Positions 16,837-27,392 of a stretch of 64,000 bases of DNA are shown piece after piece. A program made the position numbers and the translations under genes. Under the pieces are notes generated by a model. It was not told where the DNA came from. It worked only from the letters and a program-made list of their open reading frames with translations, and made no database searches. This stretch comes from Herminiimonas contaminans (lineage in GTDB: Bacteria; Pseudomonadota; Gammaproteobacteria; Burkholderiales; Burkholderiaceae_D), in the NCBI RefSeq assembly GCF_015645465.1, contig NZ_JADOEL010000001.1:372001-436000 (forward strand), written 5' to 3'. Each line of letters begins with the position of its first letter. Within the stretch, counting starts at the first letter, position 1.

Positions 16837-17642
16837 GCCAGGCTCCGGTGCAGGATTACTTCAAATACAAAACGGCTGCCGACATACGCCAGGAACAGGG
16901 TAGTAAACCCCGTCAGTGTAAAACTAAGCGCAGTCTTGCCACGCCAGCCGCGCCATCTGCGTCCGGCCAGCAAGACACCGAACAAAATCCACGACAGCAT
17001 CGTGAAGATGGTTTTATGTTCCCATTTAAATGCCTTGCCGAATAACTCTTCGGAAAACACCACGCCCGACAATACCGTCAGCGTCAACAGGAAGAAACCG
17101 ATGCCGATCAGGCGGAACAGCAATTTCTCCATCGTCAGCAATGCTGGTAACCGGTCGATCGCCAGCGCAAACCAGCCGGTCTTTTGTACACTCAGACGGG
17201 TATGCAGCTTGGATTCCTGCAACGCCATCAGCACTGCGTGAAAGGCCGCGATGGTCAGCGTGCTGTAAGCCAGCATCGCAATCGCAATATGCCAGGGAAA
17301 TAGTGCCGACTTGCCATCCAGCGGGATCAGGCTGCCGGGGAACACCGTGGGCAGCAATACGCCGATGGCCGCGCTGGGCAAAACCAGAACACGTAAACCA
17401 TCGAGACTGAAATTGCGATTTTCCAGCCAGTAAATCGCGACCGAAATCCACAAGGCACCGGACAACATGATGGCAAATCCCATCCGCAAGACACCATGCC
17501 CGATCACATCAACCCACAGCGCAGCCCCGTGCAGCAGCCAGCCGATCAGGGTGCCGGTAGAGATTGCCGTGTGCTGTTTCGACGGCAGGAATGCGCAAGC
17601 TGCGTAGAACAATGCAGCCAAGACAAAGAAGTATGTGTACAT
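16833..17642 (-). CDS. CcsA/HemX-like cytochrome c assembly membrane protein
   Basis: 269 residues with about eight hydrophobic segments, belonging to the CcsA/HemX (YpjD) cytochrome c assembly family. Conserved histidines lie in the segments LHGAALW, PWHIAIAML and WEHKTIFTMLSWILFG. True CcsA proteins move heme for cytochrome c maturation; the shorter HemX/YpjD relatives have less certain roles. It is divergently oriented from ffh, a pairing common in Gammaproteobacteria and Betaproteobacteria. The family is firm; heme handling is family inference. Confidence 0.85.
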   Translation of the reverse strand: MYTYFFVLAALFYAACAFLPSKQHTAISTGTLIGWLLHGAALWVDVIGHGVLRMGFAIMLSGALWISVAIYWLENRNFSLDGLRVLVLPSAAIGVLLPTVFPGSLIPLDGKSALFPWHIAIAMLAYSTLTIAAFHAVLMALQESKLHTRLSVQKTGWFALAIDRLPALLTMEKLLFRLIGIGFFLLTLTVLSGVVFSEELFGKAFKWEHKTIFTMLSWILFGVLLAGRRWRGWRGKTALSFTLTGFTTLFLAYVGSRFVFEVILHRSLA

Positions 17643-18000
17643 CGCTTAAGTTTACACCATGTAAGGCCAGCACCCCGGTCGGCAGGACCAGCGGCGCGCC
17701 GCTTTTGCAGCTCACTGGCAGCAGCTTTGTGTCTGCCGTGAAATTGCTCCCGTGACATTACCACTAGCCGGACACAAACGCGCGTACTAGATGCGTTTGC
17801 GCGATAAAAATTTGCCAGGCCAGGGCCGACCCAAGCAGGCGTCTATATATAGATAGCAGGCCAGCAACTATCTCAGGCCAGGCGGCGCATCCGCCAGCGC
17901 ATCGGTTAAAATGAGACTTTCGCCATACTGTGCCGCAAGCCGCTTTAGCGCTGTCGCCCTTGGCATCACCGTTTAGTCAGACTCACACCAGCCACTATCC
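17643..18000. other. Divergent promoter region between the ccsA-like gene and ffh
   Basis: 358 bp with no convincing coding frame. It contains the 12-bp AT-rich palindrome TCTATATATAGA at 17842-17853. A TAAAAT sequence near 17909 could be the ffh -10 element, but I see no good -35 match. Both flanking genes should be promoted from here. Confidence 0.6.
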
Positions 18001-19368
18001 ATGCTCGACAATCTCACCCAACGCTTAGCCAAAGCCGTCAAAACCATGCGCGGAGAAGCGCGCCTGACGGAAACCAATACTGCAGAAATGCTGCGCGAAG
18101 TCCGTCTGGCCCTGCTCGAAGCCGACGTTGCCTTGCCCGCCGTGCGCGAATTCATCAGCCGCGTCAAAGAAAAAGCGATGGGCGAAGATGTAGTGGGCTC
18201 GCTCACACCTGGCCAGGCACTGGTCGGTGTCGTACAGCGCGAACTGGCTGCCATCATGGGCGGCGATCTCGGTCCGGAAGCATCACAACTGAATTTTGCC
18301 ACCCAGCCGCCCGCCATTATCCTGATGGCCGGTCTGCAAGGTGCAGGTAAAACCACCACCGTCGGTAAGCTGGCCAAATACCTGCGCGAGCAAAAGAAGA
18401 AAAAAGTCCTGACCGTTTCCGCCGACGTCTACCGTCCGGCCGCTATCGGCCAGCTGGAAACCGTCACCGCACAAGTCGGTGCTGACTTCTTCCCGTCGCA
18501 GCCGACTGACAAGCCGGTCGACATCGCACTGGCCGCACTGGACTATGCGAAACGCCATTATCACGACGTACTGATCATCGATACCGCCGGTCGCCTCGGC
18601 ATAGACGAAGCGATGATGCAGGAAATCAAAGCCCTGCATGGTGCCGTCAAACCGATAGAGACCCTGTTCGTGGTCGACGCGATGCTGGGTCAGGATGCAA
18701 TCAATACGGCCAAAGCCTTTAGCGATGCACTGCCACTGACCGGTATCGTGCTGACCAAACTGGATGGTGATTCACGCGGCGGTGCCGCACTTTCGGTACG
18801 CCACATCACCGGCAAACCGATCAAATTCGCTGGTGTCGCAGAAAAACTCGATGGCCTGGAAGCGTTCGATCCGGCTCGTATGGCCGACCGTATCCTCGGT
18901 ATGGGCGACATCCTGGCGCTGGTGGAAGAAGCCCGCAAAGGCGTCGACATGGAAGCGGCGCAAGGCCTGGCCAATAAAATCAAGGTCGGCGGCAAGTTCG
19001 ATTTGAACGACTTCAAATCGCAACTGGCGCAAATGAAGAAAATGGGCGGCATGTCCAACCTGATGGATAAACTGCCAGCGCAACTGCAGCAAGCCGCCGC
19101 TGGCGCGAATATGGGCATGGCTGACAAACAGGTGGTCCGCATGGAAGGCATCATCAATTCGATGACGCCGCAAGAACGTGCCAAACCAGAGCTGATCAAG
19201 GCTTCGCGCAAACGCCGTATCGCTACCGGCGCAGGCGTCCAGGTGCAGGAAGTCAACCGCATGCTGGCGCAATTCGATCAAATGCAGACCATGATGAAGA
19301 AGCTCAAAGGCGGCAATATGATGAAAATGATGCGCGGCATGAAGGGTATGCTACCCGGCATGCGCTGA
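18001..19368 (+). CDS. ffh: Signal recognition particle protein Ffh (SRP54)
   Basis: 455 residues in N-G-M order. The helical N domain (1-100) is followed by the GTPase domain with G1 GLQGAGKTTT (111-120), G3 DTAGRL and G4 TKLDGDSRGG. The methionine-rich M domain ends MMKKLKGGNMMKMMRGMKG and binds signal sequences and 4.5S RNA. It targets nascent inner-membrane proteins to FtsY in the membrane. The start at 18001 matches the family N-terminus. A strong terminator follows. The 4.5S RNA gene is not visible nearby. Confidence 0.98.
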   Translation: MLDNLTQRLAKAVKTMRGEARLTETNTAEMLREVRLALLEADVALPAVREFISRVKEKAMGEDVVGSLTPGQALVGVVQRELAAIMGGDLGPEASQLNFATQPPAIILMAGLQGAGKTTTVGKLAKYLREQKKKKVLTVSADVYRPAAIGQLETVTAQVGADFFPSQPTDKPVDIALAALDYAKRHYHDVLIIDTAGRLGIDEAMMQEIKALHGAVKPIETLFVVDAMLGQDAINTAKAFSDALPLTGIVLTKLDGDSRGGAALSVRHITGKPIKFAGVAEKLDGLEAFDPARMADRILGMGDILALVEEARKGVDMEAAQGLANKIKVGGKFDLNDFKSQLAQMKKMGGMSNLMDKLPAQLQQAAAGANMGMADKQVVRMEGIINSMTPQERAKPELIKASRKRRIATGAGVQVQEVNRMLAQFDQMQTMMKKLKGGNMMKMMRGMKGMLPGMR

Positions 19369-19740
19369 TTTTTCCCGCCATTTAGACAAAAAGCCCGGCT
19401 CGCAAGACCGGGCTTTTTCTTATTCTGCCACCGCTACATCCCGACCTTTTTACTGATCCGCACAAAAAAGGGAGGAATGCGGTGCCGTCTTTCCGATTCG
19501 CTGCGATGCAAAACCTGCCGCTTGCGCATCCCAAAGCGCATCGAAAAATGAGATGAAAAACTGCGCCACAGAATCGAATAAACCAGCCGCACTTTCCAAC
19601 ACTACGCTATACGTGGCTTGCAGCCTACAAATACAGAGGGGAACGCACAAAAAACACTTGCGTAGCAAGAAAAACCACACCACTATTGACGGTGCGTGAA
19701 TTGGCGCAATTTCCCAACACAATGTGAAGGAGGTTTGAAG
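19369..19740. other. Intergenic region between ffh and the SWIB-domain gene
   Basis: 372 bp. It holds the ffh terminator at 19388-19418, and near 19686 the sequence TTGACG, which could be a -35 element for the SWIB gene. The strong RBS GAAGGAGG is at 19726-19733. I see no other feature. Confidence 0.6.
19388..19418 (+). terminator. Intrinsic terminator of ffh
   Basis: AAAAAGCCCGG (19388-19398) pairs with CCGGGCTTTTT (19408-19418), so the T-run forms the downstream arm. It is 20 bp after the ffh stop codon. The matching A-run makes it potentially active on both strands. Confidence 0.9.
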
Positions 19741-20181
19741 ATGGCAACAGCCAAAAAACCAGCGGCCACTAAACCGGCCGCCAAGAAACCAGCTGCGAAA
19801 AAACCCGTAGCGAAAAAAGCAGCACCAGCAAAAAAAGCAGCGCCGGCAAAGAAAGCCGCTCCTGCTAAAAAAGTAGCCGCTAAAAAGCCAGCAGCGAAAA
19901 AAGTTGCAGCGAAAAAGCCAGCAGCCGCACGCAAGCCTAACGCCGCATTCATGAAACCAGTAACACCGTCCGCCGTTCTGGCCGCTGTTATCGGTGCATC
20001 GCCAGCTCCACGCACTGAAGTCACCAAAAAAGTGTGGGACTACATCAAGAAGTTCAAACTGCAAAACGAAGCTAACAAACGCATGATTGATGCGGATGAA
20101 AAGCTGAAAGCTGTCTTTGGCGGTAAAAAACAAGTGTCCATGTTTGAGATGACCAAACTCATCTCGGGTCACCTGAAATAA
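19741..20181 (+). CDS. SWIB/MDM2-domain protein with a histone H1-like N-terminal tail
   Basis: 146 residues from the ATG at 19741, which follows a strong GAAGGAGG. Residues 1-65 are an Ala/Lys/Pro-rich tail (repeats such as AAPAKK and AAKKPAAKK) resembling H1. Residues 68-146 form a SWIB/MDM2 domain (FMKPVTPSAVLAAVIGA ... KKVWDYIKKFKLQ ... FEMTKLISGHL). SWIB domains occur in eukaryotic SWI/SNF remodelling complexes and as tails on chlamydial topoisomerase I. Stand-alone bacterial copies are known but poorly understood. The basic tail suggests DNA binding. It stands alone between two terminators. Confidence 0.9.
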   Translation: MATAKKPAATKPAAKKPAAKKPVAKKAAPAKKAAPAKKAAPAKKVAAKKPAAKKVAAKKPAAARKPNAAFMKPVTPSAVLAAVIGASPAPRTEVTKKVWDYIKKFKLQNEANKRMIDADEKLKAVFGGKKQVSMFEMTKLISGHLK

Positions 20182-20202
20182 TTTGCCTCTGTGCCAAACA
20201 TA

Positions 20203-20228
20203 AACGCCCGCATCGCGCGGGCGTTTTT
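20203..20228 (+). terminator. Intrinsic terminator of the SWIB-domain gene
   Basis: AACGCCCGC (20203-20211) pairs with GCGGGCGTT (20217-20225) across a 5-nt loop and runs into TTTTT. It is about 20 bp after the stop codon. Confidence 0.88.
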
Positions 20229-20249
20229 GTATTTGTACTCTGTTCTGCT

Positions 20250-20999
20250 TTACTTCCGTTCCGATCCGGTTTCTGCCACTACGTTCGTGATCGGTGCACG
20301 CTGATGCTCCCACTTCTTCCACGCCGCCAGCACAGCATTCGGATATTCAGGACGGCCGCGACTACCGTTATACCTGCCTAAAGCCAGATACAAATCACCA
20401 CGCTCCATATCCAGATACATACGCAGGATGGAGCAGCCGAAGCGCAAATTGGTTTGCATATGGAACAGCTTGCTGCGATCACCATCGCCTATGACACGCG
20501 TCCAGAACGGCATCACCTGCATATAGCCATGGGCACCGACTGGTGATACCGCATATTTGCGAAACGCCGATTCCACCTGTATCAAACCCAGTACCAAAGC
20601 CGGATCCAGGCCAGCACGCCGCGCCTCATACCATGTCGTACGCAAGAACTCCAGGCGGACCTGACGATCCGGCAGCTTCTTGTACAGCCGATCCGACATC
20701 TCACCCAGCCAATGCAAATACTCGATGCGCTCATCGATACCGGCAAACTGCGGTATCGGCGGACGCGGATCTGTAATCGCGCGTGACAAGGCAATACGGA
20801 CACCATCGGCCATCGCCTCTTCTTTTTGATTACCCGCGCTGGCGGCATTACTCAGCAGCGCGAACAACAAGGCACAAGCGAGTCCAGTGCCATATCTACG
20901 ATAGCCATGCAACGAAGTATCAGGCGCAGCACATACGGGAGATACAACCTGATGACTACTCAAGTCCTGCCCTATCGCATACATGCTGGCCTGACGCAT
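20250..20999 (-). CDS. Lytic transglycosylase (SLT domain), exported
   Basis: 249 residues with an internal hydrophobic stretch (about 38-55, GLACALLFALLSNAASA) that looks like a signal peptide after a long N-terminal region. The true start may be further in than the ATG at 20999. The catalytic SLT domain has the expected Glu in LGLIQVESAFRKYAVSPVGAHGYMQVMPF and a later GRYNGS motif. Such enzymes cleave peptidoglycan to 1,6-anhydromuropeptides, the substrate class of the AmpD encoded elsewhere in the window. It starts eight bases after the proS stop codon on the same strand and is probably cotranscribed. Confidence 0.9.
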   Translation of the reverse strand: MRQASMYAIGQDLSSHQVVSPVCAAPDTSLHGYRRYGTGLACALLFALLSNAASAGNQKEEAMADGVRIALSRAITDPRPPIPQFAGIDERIEYLHWLGEMSDRLYKKLPDRQVRLEFLRTTWYEARRAGLDPALVLGLIQVESAFRKYAVSPVGAHGYMQVMPFWTRVIGDGDRSKLFHMQTNLRFGCSILRMYLDMERGDLYLALGRYNGSRGRPEYPNAVLAAWKKWEHQRAPITNVVAETGSERK

Positions 21000-21007
21000 C
21001 GTAATGA

Positions 21008-22741
21008 TTACTCAGCCAGTTTGGCTTGAACGAAAGCCAGCATTTCTTCCAGCGCAACCGGTGTCGCCGCGACATCACGACGGCCCTGGTATTCAAGCTT
21101 GCCTTCTTTCAGGCCGCGATCACCGATCACGATACGGTGCGGTACGCCTATCAGTTCCCAGTCAGCAAACATGGCCCCTGGGCGCTCACCGCGATCATCC
21201 AGAATCACGTCGACTCCGGCAGCTTGCAAAGCTTCATACAGCTTGTCGGTTTCAGCCTTGACACCTTCGCTGCGGTCGTAACCCATAGGGCACAGCACCA
21301 CTTCAAATGGCGCCAGTGCAGTCGGCCAGATAATGCCCTTGTCGTCGAAATTCTGCTCGATCGCAGCACCCAGGATGCGGGTCACGCCGATGCCGTAGCA
21401 ACCCATCTGGATCAGTTGTGGCTTGCCGTTTTCATCGAGGTAGGTCGCTTTCATCGATTCGGAATACGCGGTGCCGAGCTGGAATACGTGGCCGACTTCG
21501 ATGCCGCGTTGTATCGCGAGCGCGCCTTTGCCGTCCGGCGATGGATCGCCTTCGACCACATTGCGGATATCGAAAACCTGCGCTTCCGGCAAATCGCGGC
21601 CCCAGTTCACCCCCGTAAAGTGGAAATCGACTTCATTCGCACCGCAGACGAAGTCATGCATGTTGGCGACCGTACGATCGACCACCACATTGACCGGTTT
21701 CTTGGTGTTGATCGGACCGAGGTAACCAGGTGGCGTTCCGAACCATTCAACGATTTCTGCCTCGCTGGCAAAGCGATAACCGGCGATGCCAGGGATTTTC
21801 GCGGCTTTGACTTCATTCAATTCGTGGTCACCGCGCAGCAACAGGAGCCAGACTTGCTTGCTGGTCACGCCTTTTTCTTCTTTTTCCACCGTCAACACGA
21901 TGGACTTTACGGTTTGTGCCAACGGCAGGTTCAGCAAGGCAGCCACGTCTTCGCACTTGGCTTTGCCAGGTGTTGCGGTCTTGGTCAGGGCCTGGGTCGG
22001 CGCTGCACGTTCAGTGCCGAGTGGCAAGGCTTCAGCCGCTTCCATATTGGCGGCATAGTCAGAGTTCGGGCAGTAAACCAAAGCGTCTTCGCCGGTATCG
22101 GCAATCACGTGGAATTCGTGTGAACCGGAACCGCCGATCGCACCATTGTCGGCAGCCACCGCACGGAACTGCAGGCCGAAACGATTGAAGATTTTGACGT
22201 AGGCATCGAACATGATTTGATACGAACGCTTCAAACCGTCGACATCACGGTCAAACGAATACGCATCTTTCATCGTGAATTCACGACCCCGCATCAGGCC
22301 AAAGCGTGGGCGACGCTCGTCACGGAACTTGGTCTGGATATGGTAAAAATTGATAGGCAGCTGGCGGTAGGACTTGATTTCCGTCCGTACCACGTCCGTA
22401 ACCACTTCTTCCGAAGTCGGCTGGATCGCGAATTCACGGCCATGCCTGTCCTTGACGCGCATCAACTCTGCGCCCATTTTGTCCCAGCGGCCGGTTTCCT
22501 GCCACAGCTCGGCCGGTTGCACTAATGGCATCAGCAGCTCGATGGCATGGGCCTTATTCATTTCCTCACGGATAATCGCCTCGACCTTGCGGATCACGCG
22601 CAAACCCATAGGCATATAGGTATAAATACCGGAACCGATGCGCTTGATCATGCCGGCACGCATCATCAGCTTGTGGCTGACGATTTCTGCGTCGGAAGGA
22701 GCTTCTTTGAGAGTGGAAATGAAAAAACGGGATGCGCGCAT
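21008..22741 (-). CDS. proS: Prolyl-tRNA synthetase, bacterial type
   Basis: 577 residues, the length of the bacterial ProS with an insertion (editing) domain between class II motifs 2 and 3. The N-terminus ([29 protein letters not shown]) is typical. Motif 2 lies around [17 protein letters not shown]. The INS editing domain occupies about 225-405 and hydrolyses mischarged Ala-tRNA. Motif 3 is [14 protein letters not shown], and the anticodon-binding domain is C-terminal. It charges tRNA-Pro in the cytosol. It is divergent from rppH. Confidence 0.97.
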   Translation of the reverse strand: MRASRFFISTLKEAPSDAEIVSHKLMMRAGMIKRIGSGIYTYMPMGLRVIRKVEAIIREEMNKAHAIELLMPLVQPAELWQETGRWDKMGAELMRVKDRHGREFAIQPTSEEVVTDVVRTEIKSYRQLPINFYHIQTKFRDERRPRFGLMRGREFTMKDAYSFDRDVDGLKRSYQIMFDAYVKIFNRFGLQFRAVAADNGAIGGSGSHEFHVIADTGEDALVYCPNSDYAANMEAAEALPLGTERAAPTQALTKTATPGKAKCEDVAALLNLPLAQTVKSIVLTVEKEEKGVTSKQVWLLLLRGDHELNEVKAAKIPGIAGYRFASEAEIVEWFGTPPGYLGPINTKKPVNVVVDRTVANMHDFVCGANEVDFHFTGVNWGRDLPEAQVFDIRNVVEGDPSPDGKGALAIQRGIEVGHVFQLGTAYSESMKATYLDENGKPQLIQMGCYGIGVTRILGAAIEQNFDDKGIIWPTALAPFEVVLCPMGYDRSEGVKAETDKLYEALQAAGVDVILDDRGERPGAMFADWELIGVPHRIVIGDRGLKEGKLEYQGRRDVAATPVALEEMLAFVQAKLAE

Positions 22742-22943
22742 GACGATGAATTCTTTTTAAAAAGAGAGAGGGTTATAATCAACTCAATTTTAAAGGATTA
22801 GCTGGCTGATGCACCCACTCTTCGTACAATTGATTGCTCTCTCCGTTGTTCGCGCGTCATTGCGCGGGACTACGGTATAAGGCCGTACAGGTGACGATGT
22901 TCGATTGAGGGTCCGTTAGCCGCAGAAAGTTTTGAGGTACAAC

Positions 22944-23528
22944 ATGCTGGACCGTGAAGGCTTTCGCCCTAACGTCGGCATCATTCTGATCAACACCAGG
23001 AATGAAGTGTGGTGGGGCAAGCGGGTGCGCGAGCATTCGTGGCAATTCCCACAGGGCGGCATTAAATTTGGCGAAACCCCTGAGCAGGCTATGTATCGCG
23101 AGCTGGAAGAAGAAGTCGGCTTGCGGGCGGAGCACGTCAAAATCATAGGTCGCACCCGCGACTGGCTGCGCTACGAGGTGCCGGATCATTTCATCAAGCG
23201 GGAAATCCGCGGCCATTACAAGGGCCAGAAGCAGATCTGGTTCCTGCTGCGCATGGTCGGACGTGATTGCGACGTCAATCTGCGCATGACCGAACATCCG
23301 GAGTTCGACGCCTGGCGCTGGCATGATTACTGGGTACCACTGGATGTGGTGATCGAATTCAAACGGGATGTTTACCAGCGTGCCTTGCAGGAATTATCAC
23401 GTTTCCTGTCGCGCCCGACGCAACATGTACCGCCACAGCACAATACCGCACGCTACCTGCGCCAGACGCATGCATCGCGCAAACCTGACGAACCATCTAC
23501 CGCAAAGACCAAACCTGACAATGAATAA
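22944..23528 (+). CDS. rppH: RNA pyrophosphohydrolase RppH (Nudix)
   Basis: 194 residues from the ATG at 22944, preceded by GAGG at 22934-22937; a TTG at 22932 is a less likely start. The sequence opens [15 protein letters not shown], the standard RppH N-terminus. The Nudix box at about 38-60 ([22 protein letters not shown]) has all consensus acidic residues. RppH removes pyrophosphate from mRNA 5' ends and so starts RNase E decay. The C-terminal 35 residues are polar and likely disordered. A perfect TATAAT at 22774-22779 may be the -10 element. The gene overlaps the next start by eight bases. Confidence 0.95.
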   Translation: MLDREGFRPNVGIILINTRNEVWWGKRVREHSWQFPQGGIKFGETPEQAMYRELEEEVGLRAEHVKIIGRTRDWLRYEVPDHFIKREIRGHYKGQKQIWFLLRMVGRDCDVNLRMTEHPEFDAWRWHDYWVPLDVVIEFKRDVYQRALQELSRFLSRPTQHVPPQHNTARYLRQTHASRKPDEPSTAKTKPDNE

Positions 23529-24084
23529 GTCGTTCTTTTCCTTGCACGCATTGCCGCAAACCCTGCTGGCCCTGGCGCTGTTGGCAGCCACGCAAATTTC
23601 CGTGGCGCAACAGCTGGAATACAACAAAGGGTTCGAAGAAGCCGAGGCAAAGAACTGGGAAGAACTTGAGGTGCCGCCACCTCCAGCACCCAAGACTGAA
23701 AACCTGCAACCTTTTTATGTAGGACCTACCGCTACCCAGACTTTTGCGATTGACACCAAGTCGCTGGCGATAGGCAAGGATGGCGTAATCCGTTACACGC
23801 TGGTTGCGGTCAGCCAGGGCGGTGCCAAAAACATCAGTTATGAAGGCATACGTTGCGCCACCTTCGAAAAGAAAATCTATGCCTTGGGACGTGAAGACGG
23901 CACATGGGCGCCTTCACGCCGCAACCAGTGGGAAGTGATCGTACGCAGCAAGGTGAACCGCCAGCATGCGGCACTGGCGCAAGATTACTTTTGCAGTAAT
24001 CTGACGATAGTCGGGAATGAAAAAGAAATGCTGGAACGCATGAAGTACCGCAAGACACTGACAGACGAATTGTTGCGGGAATAA
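23521..24084 (+). CDS. CNP1-like exported protein
   Basis: 187 residues from the ATG at 23521, which overlaps the rppH stop as ATGAATAA. A signal peptide is clear (residues 1-28, ending in ISVAQQ). The mature part resembles the CNP1 (cryptic neisserial protein 1) family, with the conserved [19 protein letters not shown] and [14 protein letters not shown] segments and two cysteines (about 119 and 159) that could form a disulfide. Function is unknown; a periplasmic location is inferred. The tight overlap suggests translational coupling to rppH. A shared terminator follows. Confidence 0.85.
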   Translation: MNKSFFSLHALPQTLLALALLAATQISVAQQLEYNKGFEEAEAKNWEELEVPPPPAPKTENLQPFYVGPTATQTFAIDTKSLAIGKDGVIRYTLVAVSQGGAKNISYEGIRCATFEKKIYALGREDGTWAPSRRNQWEVIVRSKVNRQHAALAQDYFCSNLTIVGNEKEMLERMKYRKTLTDELLRE

Positions 24085-24111
24085 AAAAACGGGCGCACCA
24101 TCGCCCGTTTT
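24083..24111. terminator. Bidirectional terminator between the CNP1-like gene and proB
   Basis: AAAACGGGCG (24086-24095) pairs with CGCCCGTTTT (24102-24111). An A-run from 24083 supplies the minus-strand T-run for proB, and the T-run after the stem serves the plus strand. Confidence 0.85.
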
Positions 24112-24128
24112 GCTTTACTGCAGATCAG

Positions 24129-25247
24129 TTACAACAAGACCAGATTGTCCCGGTGAATCAATTCCGGCTCTTCGACAAAACCGAGTATGGCAGCGATGTC
24201 CGATGAAGGTTTGCGCATGATGCGACGTGCGTCCGAACTTGCATAATTGCTGATCCCGCGTGCCAGCGCACGTCCGTGCTGGTCAACACAAGTAATCACA
24301 TCCCCGCGACCAAAACTGCCAGTCACGTCGGTGACGCCAATAGGCAACAGTGACTTGCCATCAGCCGTTAACTTCCGTACCGCACCATCATCCAGCACCA
24401 CTGCACCTACGGTTTGCAGGTGATCGGCCATCCATTGCTTGCGCGCCGTCAGTTGCGCGGTTTGAGCCGTCAGCTGGGTGCCGATGGCTTCGCCACCAGC
24501 CAGGCGTGTCAGGACATTATCTTCCCTCCCCCAGGCGATGACGGTATGTGCACCGGACAAGGCCGCACGTTTGGCCGCCAGGATTTTGGTCAGCATGCCG
24601 CCACGTCCGAGGCTGCTACCCGCACCGCCGGCCATTGCTTCCAGCGCCACATCACCGGCCTTGGCTTCATGGATAAAGACTGCATTCGGGTCTTTGCGTG
24701 GATCAGCGCTGAACAAGCCACGCTGATCGGTCAGGATGATCAGGGCGTCCGCTTCGATCAGGTTTGCAACCAGTGCACCCAGGGTATCGTTGTCGCCGAA
24801 TTTGATTTCATCGGTGACCACGGTATCGTTTTCATTGATGATGGGAACGACGCCCAGGCGCAACAAGGTGAATAAGGTAGAACGCGCGTTCAGGTAGCGC
24901 TCACGATCGGCCAGGTCAGCATGCGTCAGCAGGATCTGCGCGGTACGCACGTCATGCTGGCGGAAGCTGGTTTCGTAAATTTGCGCCAGGCCCATTTGCC
25001 CTACTGCGGCGCAAGCCTGCAATTCATGGATGCCTACCGGTCGCTTGTCAAAACCCAGGCGTTGCATGCCTTCGACGATAGCACCGGAACTGACCAGCAC
25101 GACTTCCTTGCCGAGTGCCCGCAATTGCGCGATTTGCGCCGCCCATTTCTGGATGGCATTGGCATCCAGGCCTTTACCGTCATTGGTGACGAGTGAAGAA
25201 CCGACTTTGATGATGACGCGTTTGGCTTCTTGAATGACGGAGTCCAT
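24129..25247 (-). CDS. proB: Glutamate 5-kinase
   Basis: 372 residues. The amino acid kinase domain (about 8-260) begins [19 protein letters not shown] and has [17 protein letters not shown], which binds glutamate and nucleotide. A C-terminal PUA domain follows (about 280-365). It phosphorylates glutamate in the first step of proline synthesis and is usually inhibited by proline. It lies 86 bp downstream of obgE on the same strand, the usual betaproteobacterial order rplU-rpmA-obgE-proB. proA is not in the window. Confidence 0.97.
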   Translation of the reverse strand: MDSVIQEAKRVIIKVGSSLVTNDGKGLDANAIQKWAAQIAQLRALGKEVVLVSSGAIVEGMQRLGFDKRPVGIHELQACAAVGQMGLAQIYETSFRQHDVRTAQILLTHADLADRERYLNARSTLFTLLRLGVVPIINENDTVVTDEIKFGDNDTLGALVANLIEADALIILTDQRGLFSADPRKDPNAVFIHEAKAGDVALEAMAGGAGSSLGRGGMLTKILAAKRAALSGAHTVIAWGREDNVLTRLAGGEAIGTQLTAQTAQLTARKQWMADHLQTVGAVVLDDGAVRKLTADGKSLLPIGVTDVTGSFGRGDVITCVDQHGRALARGISNYASSDARRIMRKPSSDIAAILGFVEEPELIHRDNLVLL

Positions 25248-25333
25248 GCTTAATAACCCGGCTCTGTTTTAGTTTTGAGGTACCTGAACGGTGAGGATGC
25301 CGGATTGCCGGGCTACGGCAATCCCTTACAACT

Positions 25334-26493
<1,160 letters not shown>

Positions 26494-26533
26494 CGATTGA
26501 AGGCTTTCGCCTTACCTTGCGTGCTTAAGTGAA

Positions 26534-26791
26534 TTAAGCAGGTACTACAGTGACGTAATGGCGTTTCAACGCGCCTTTAGTAACAAATGCAACTTTGCCG
26601 TCGGTCAGTGCGAACAAGGTGTGATCCTTGCCGATACCGACGTTTTCGCCTGCGTGCATTTTGGTACCACGTTGGCGAACAATGATGCCGCCTGCGTTGA
26701 TAGCTTGACCACCGTAGACTTTAACGCCCAGTCGTTTTGACTCTGAGTCACGACCATTTCGCGTAGTGCCGCCGCCTTTTTTATGTGCCAT
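26534..26791 (-). CDS. rpmA: 50S ribosomal protein L27
   Basis: 85 residues, standard length, opening [20 protein letters not shown] and carrying [23 protein letters not shown]. The glycine-rich N-terminus reaches the peptidyl transferase centre. The ATG follows AAGGAGTCAG. It is paired with rplU 38 bp upstream on the same strand. Confidence 0.98.
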   Translation of the reverse strand: MAHKKGGGTTRNGRDSESKRLGVKVYGGQAINAGGIIVRQRGTKMHAGENVGIGKDHTLFALTDGKVAFVTKGALKRHYVTVVPA

Positions 26792-26829
26792 TTCTGACTC
26801 CTTGTATCTGGTTAGTCCGAGTCAGCGGC

Positions 26830-27141
26830 TTAGCCGTTGATCGAAACGATCTGCAATTCGGTGTAATTTTGGCGATGGCCTTGGTGTTTCTGGTAGTGCT
26901 TACGGCGACGCATCTTGAAAATCTTAACCTTGTCGTGACGACCATGGGAGACAACCGTAGCAAGGACCGTAGCACCAGCGACCAGCGGAGCACCAAACTT
27001 GATGGTTTCTCCAGCGCCCAATGCGAGCACCTGATCTAAGGTGATTTCGGATCCAATGTCTGCCGGTATCTGTTCTACTTTGAATTTTTCACCAGCGACA
27101 ACTTTATATTGTTTGCCACCGGTTTTTATGACCGCGTACAT
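26830..27141 (-). CDS. rplU: 50S ribosomal protein L21
   Basis: 103 residues from the ATG at 27141, where the family N-terminus [19 protein letters not shown] begins; an in-frame extension to 27231 is not conserved. The C-terminus has the basic [20 protein letters not shown] segment that binds 23S rRNA, ending in the usual LQIVSING. It is the first gene of the rplU-rpmA unit, divergent from ispB. Confidence 0.98.
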
Positions 27142-27320
27142 GTGAAACCTCATCAAATGATTTAAGGACTTTTTCTCTTGAAACCGGCCAGAACTACGCA
27201 GACGGAATCGGGAAAACCCCCAATTATACATGGACTTAGGATCCCGGTCAAAGACTGTATTACTGTATTAAAAAGACAGCTTTCCAGGGCATCTATACCC
27301 TTGCTTCGTAGCGGGTAAGC

Positions 27321-27349
27321 AACGTTTCCCGCCCGGCTCGTCGTATAAT
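27321..27349 (+). promoter_or_regulatory. Possible promoter of ispB
   Basis: A perfect TATAAT at 27344-27349, 44 bp before the ispB start, but the -35 position (27321-27326, AACGTT) matches poorly. Just downstream TTAACGCTTA is nearly repeated (27358-27381). The function of the repeat is unknown. Confidence 0.4.
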
Positions 27350-27392
27350 TCCATAAATTAACGCTTATTAACGCTCATTAATCAGGCTCAAC

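Noticed and set aside
19450-20322. A 290-residue minus-strand open frame across the SWIB gene
   Set aside because: Most of it is the antisense of the Lys/Ala tail. Its last 50 residues, in the ffh-SWIB gap, look somewhat protein-like, but no start with an RBS is available.
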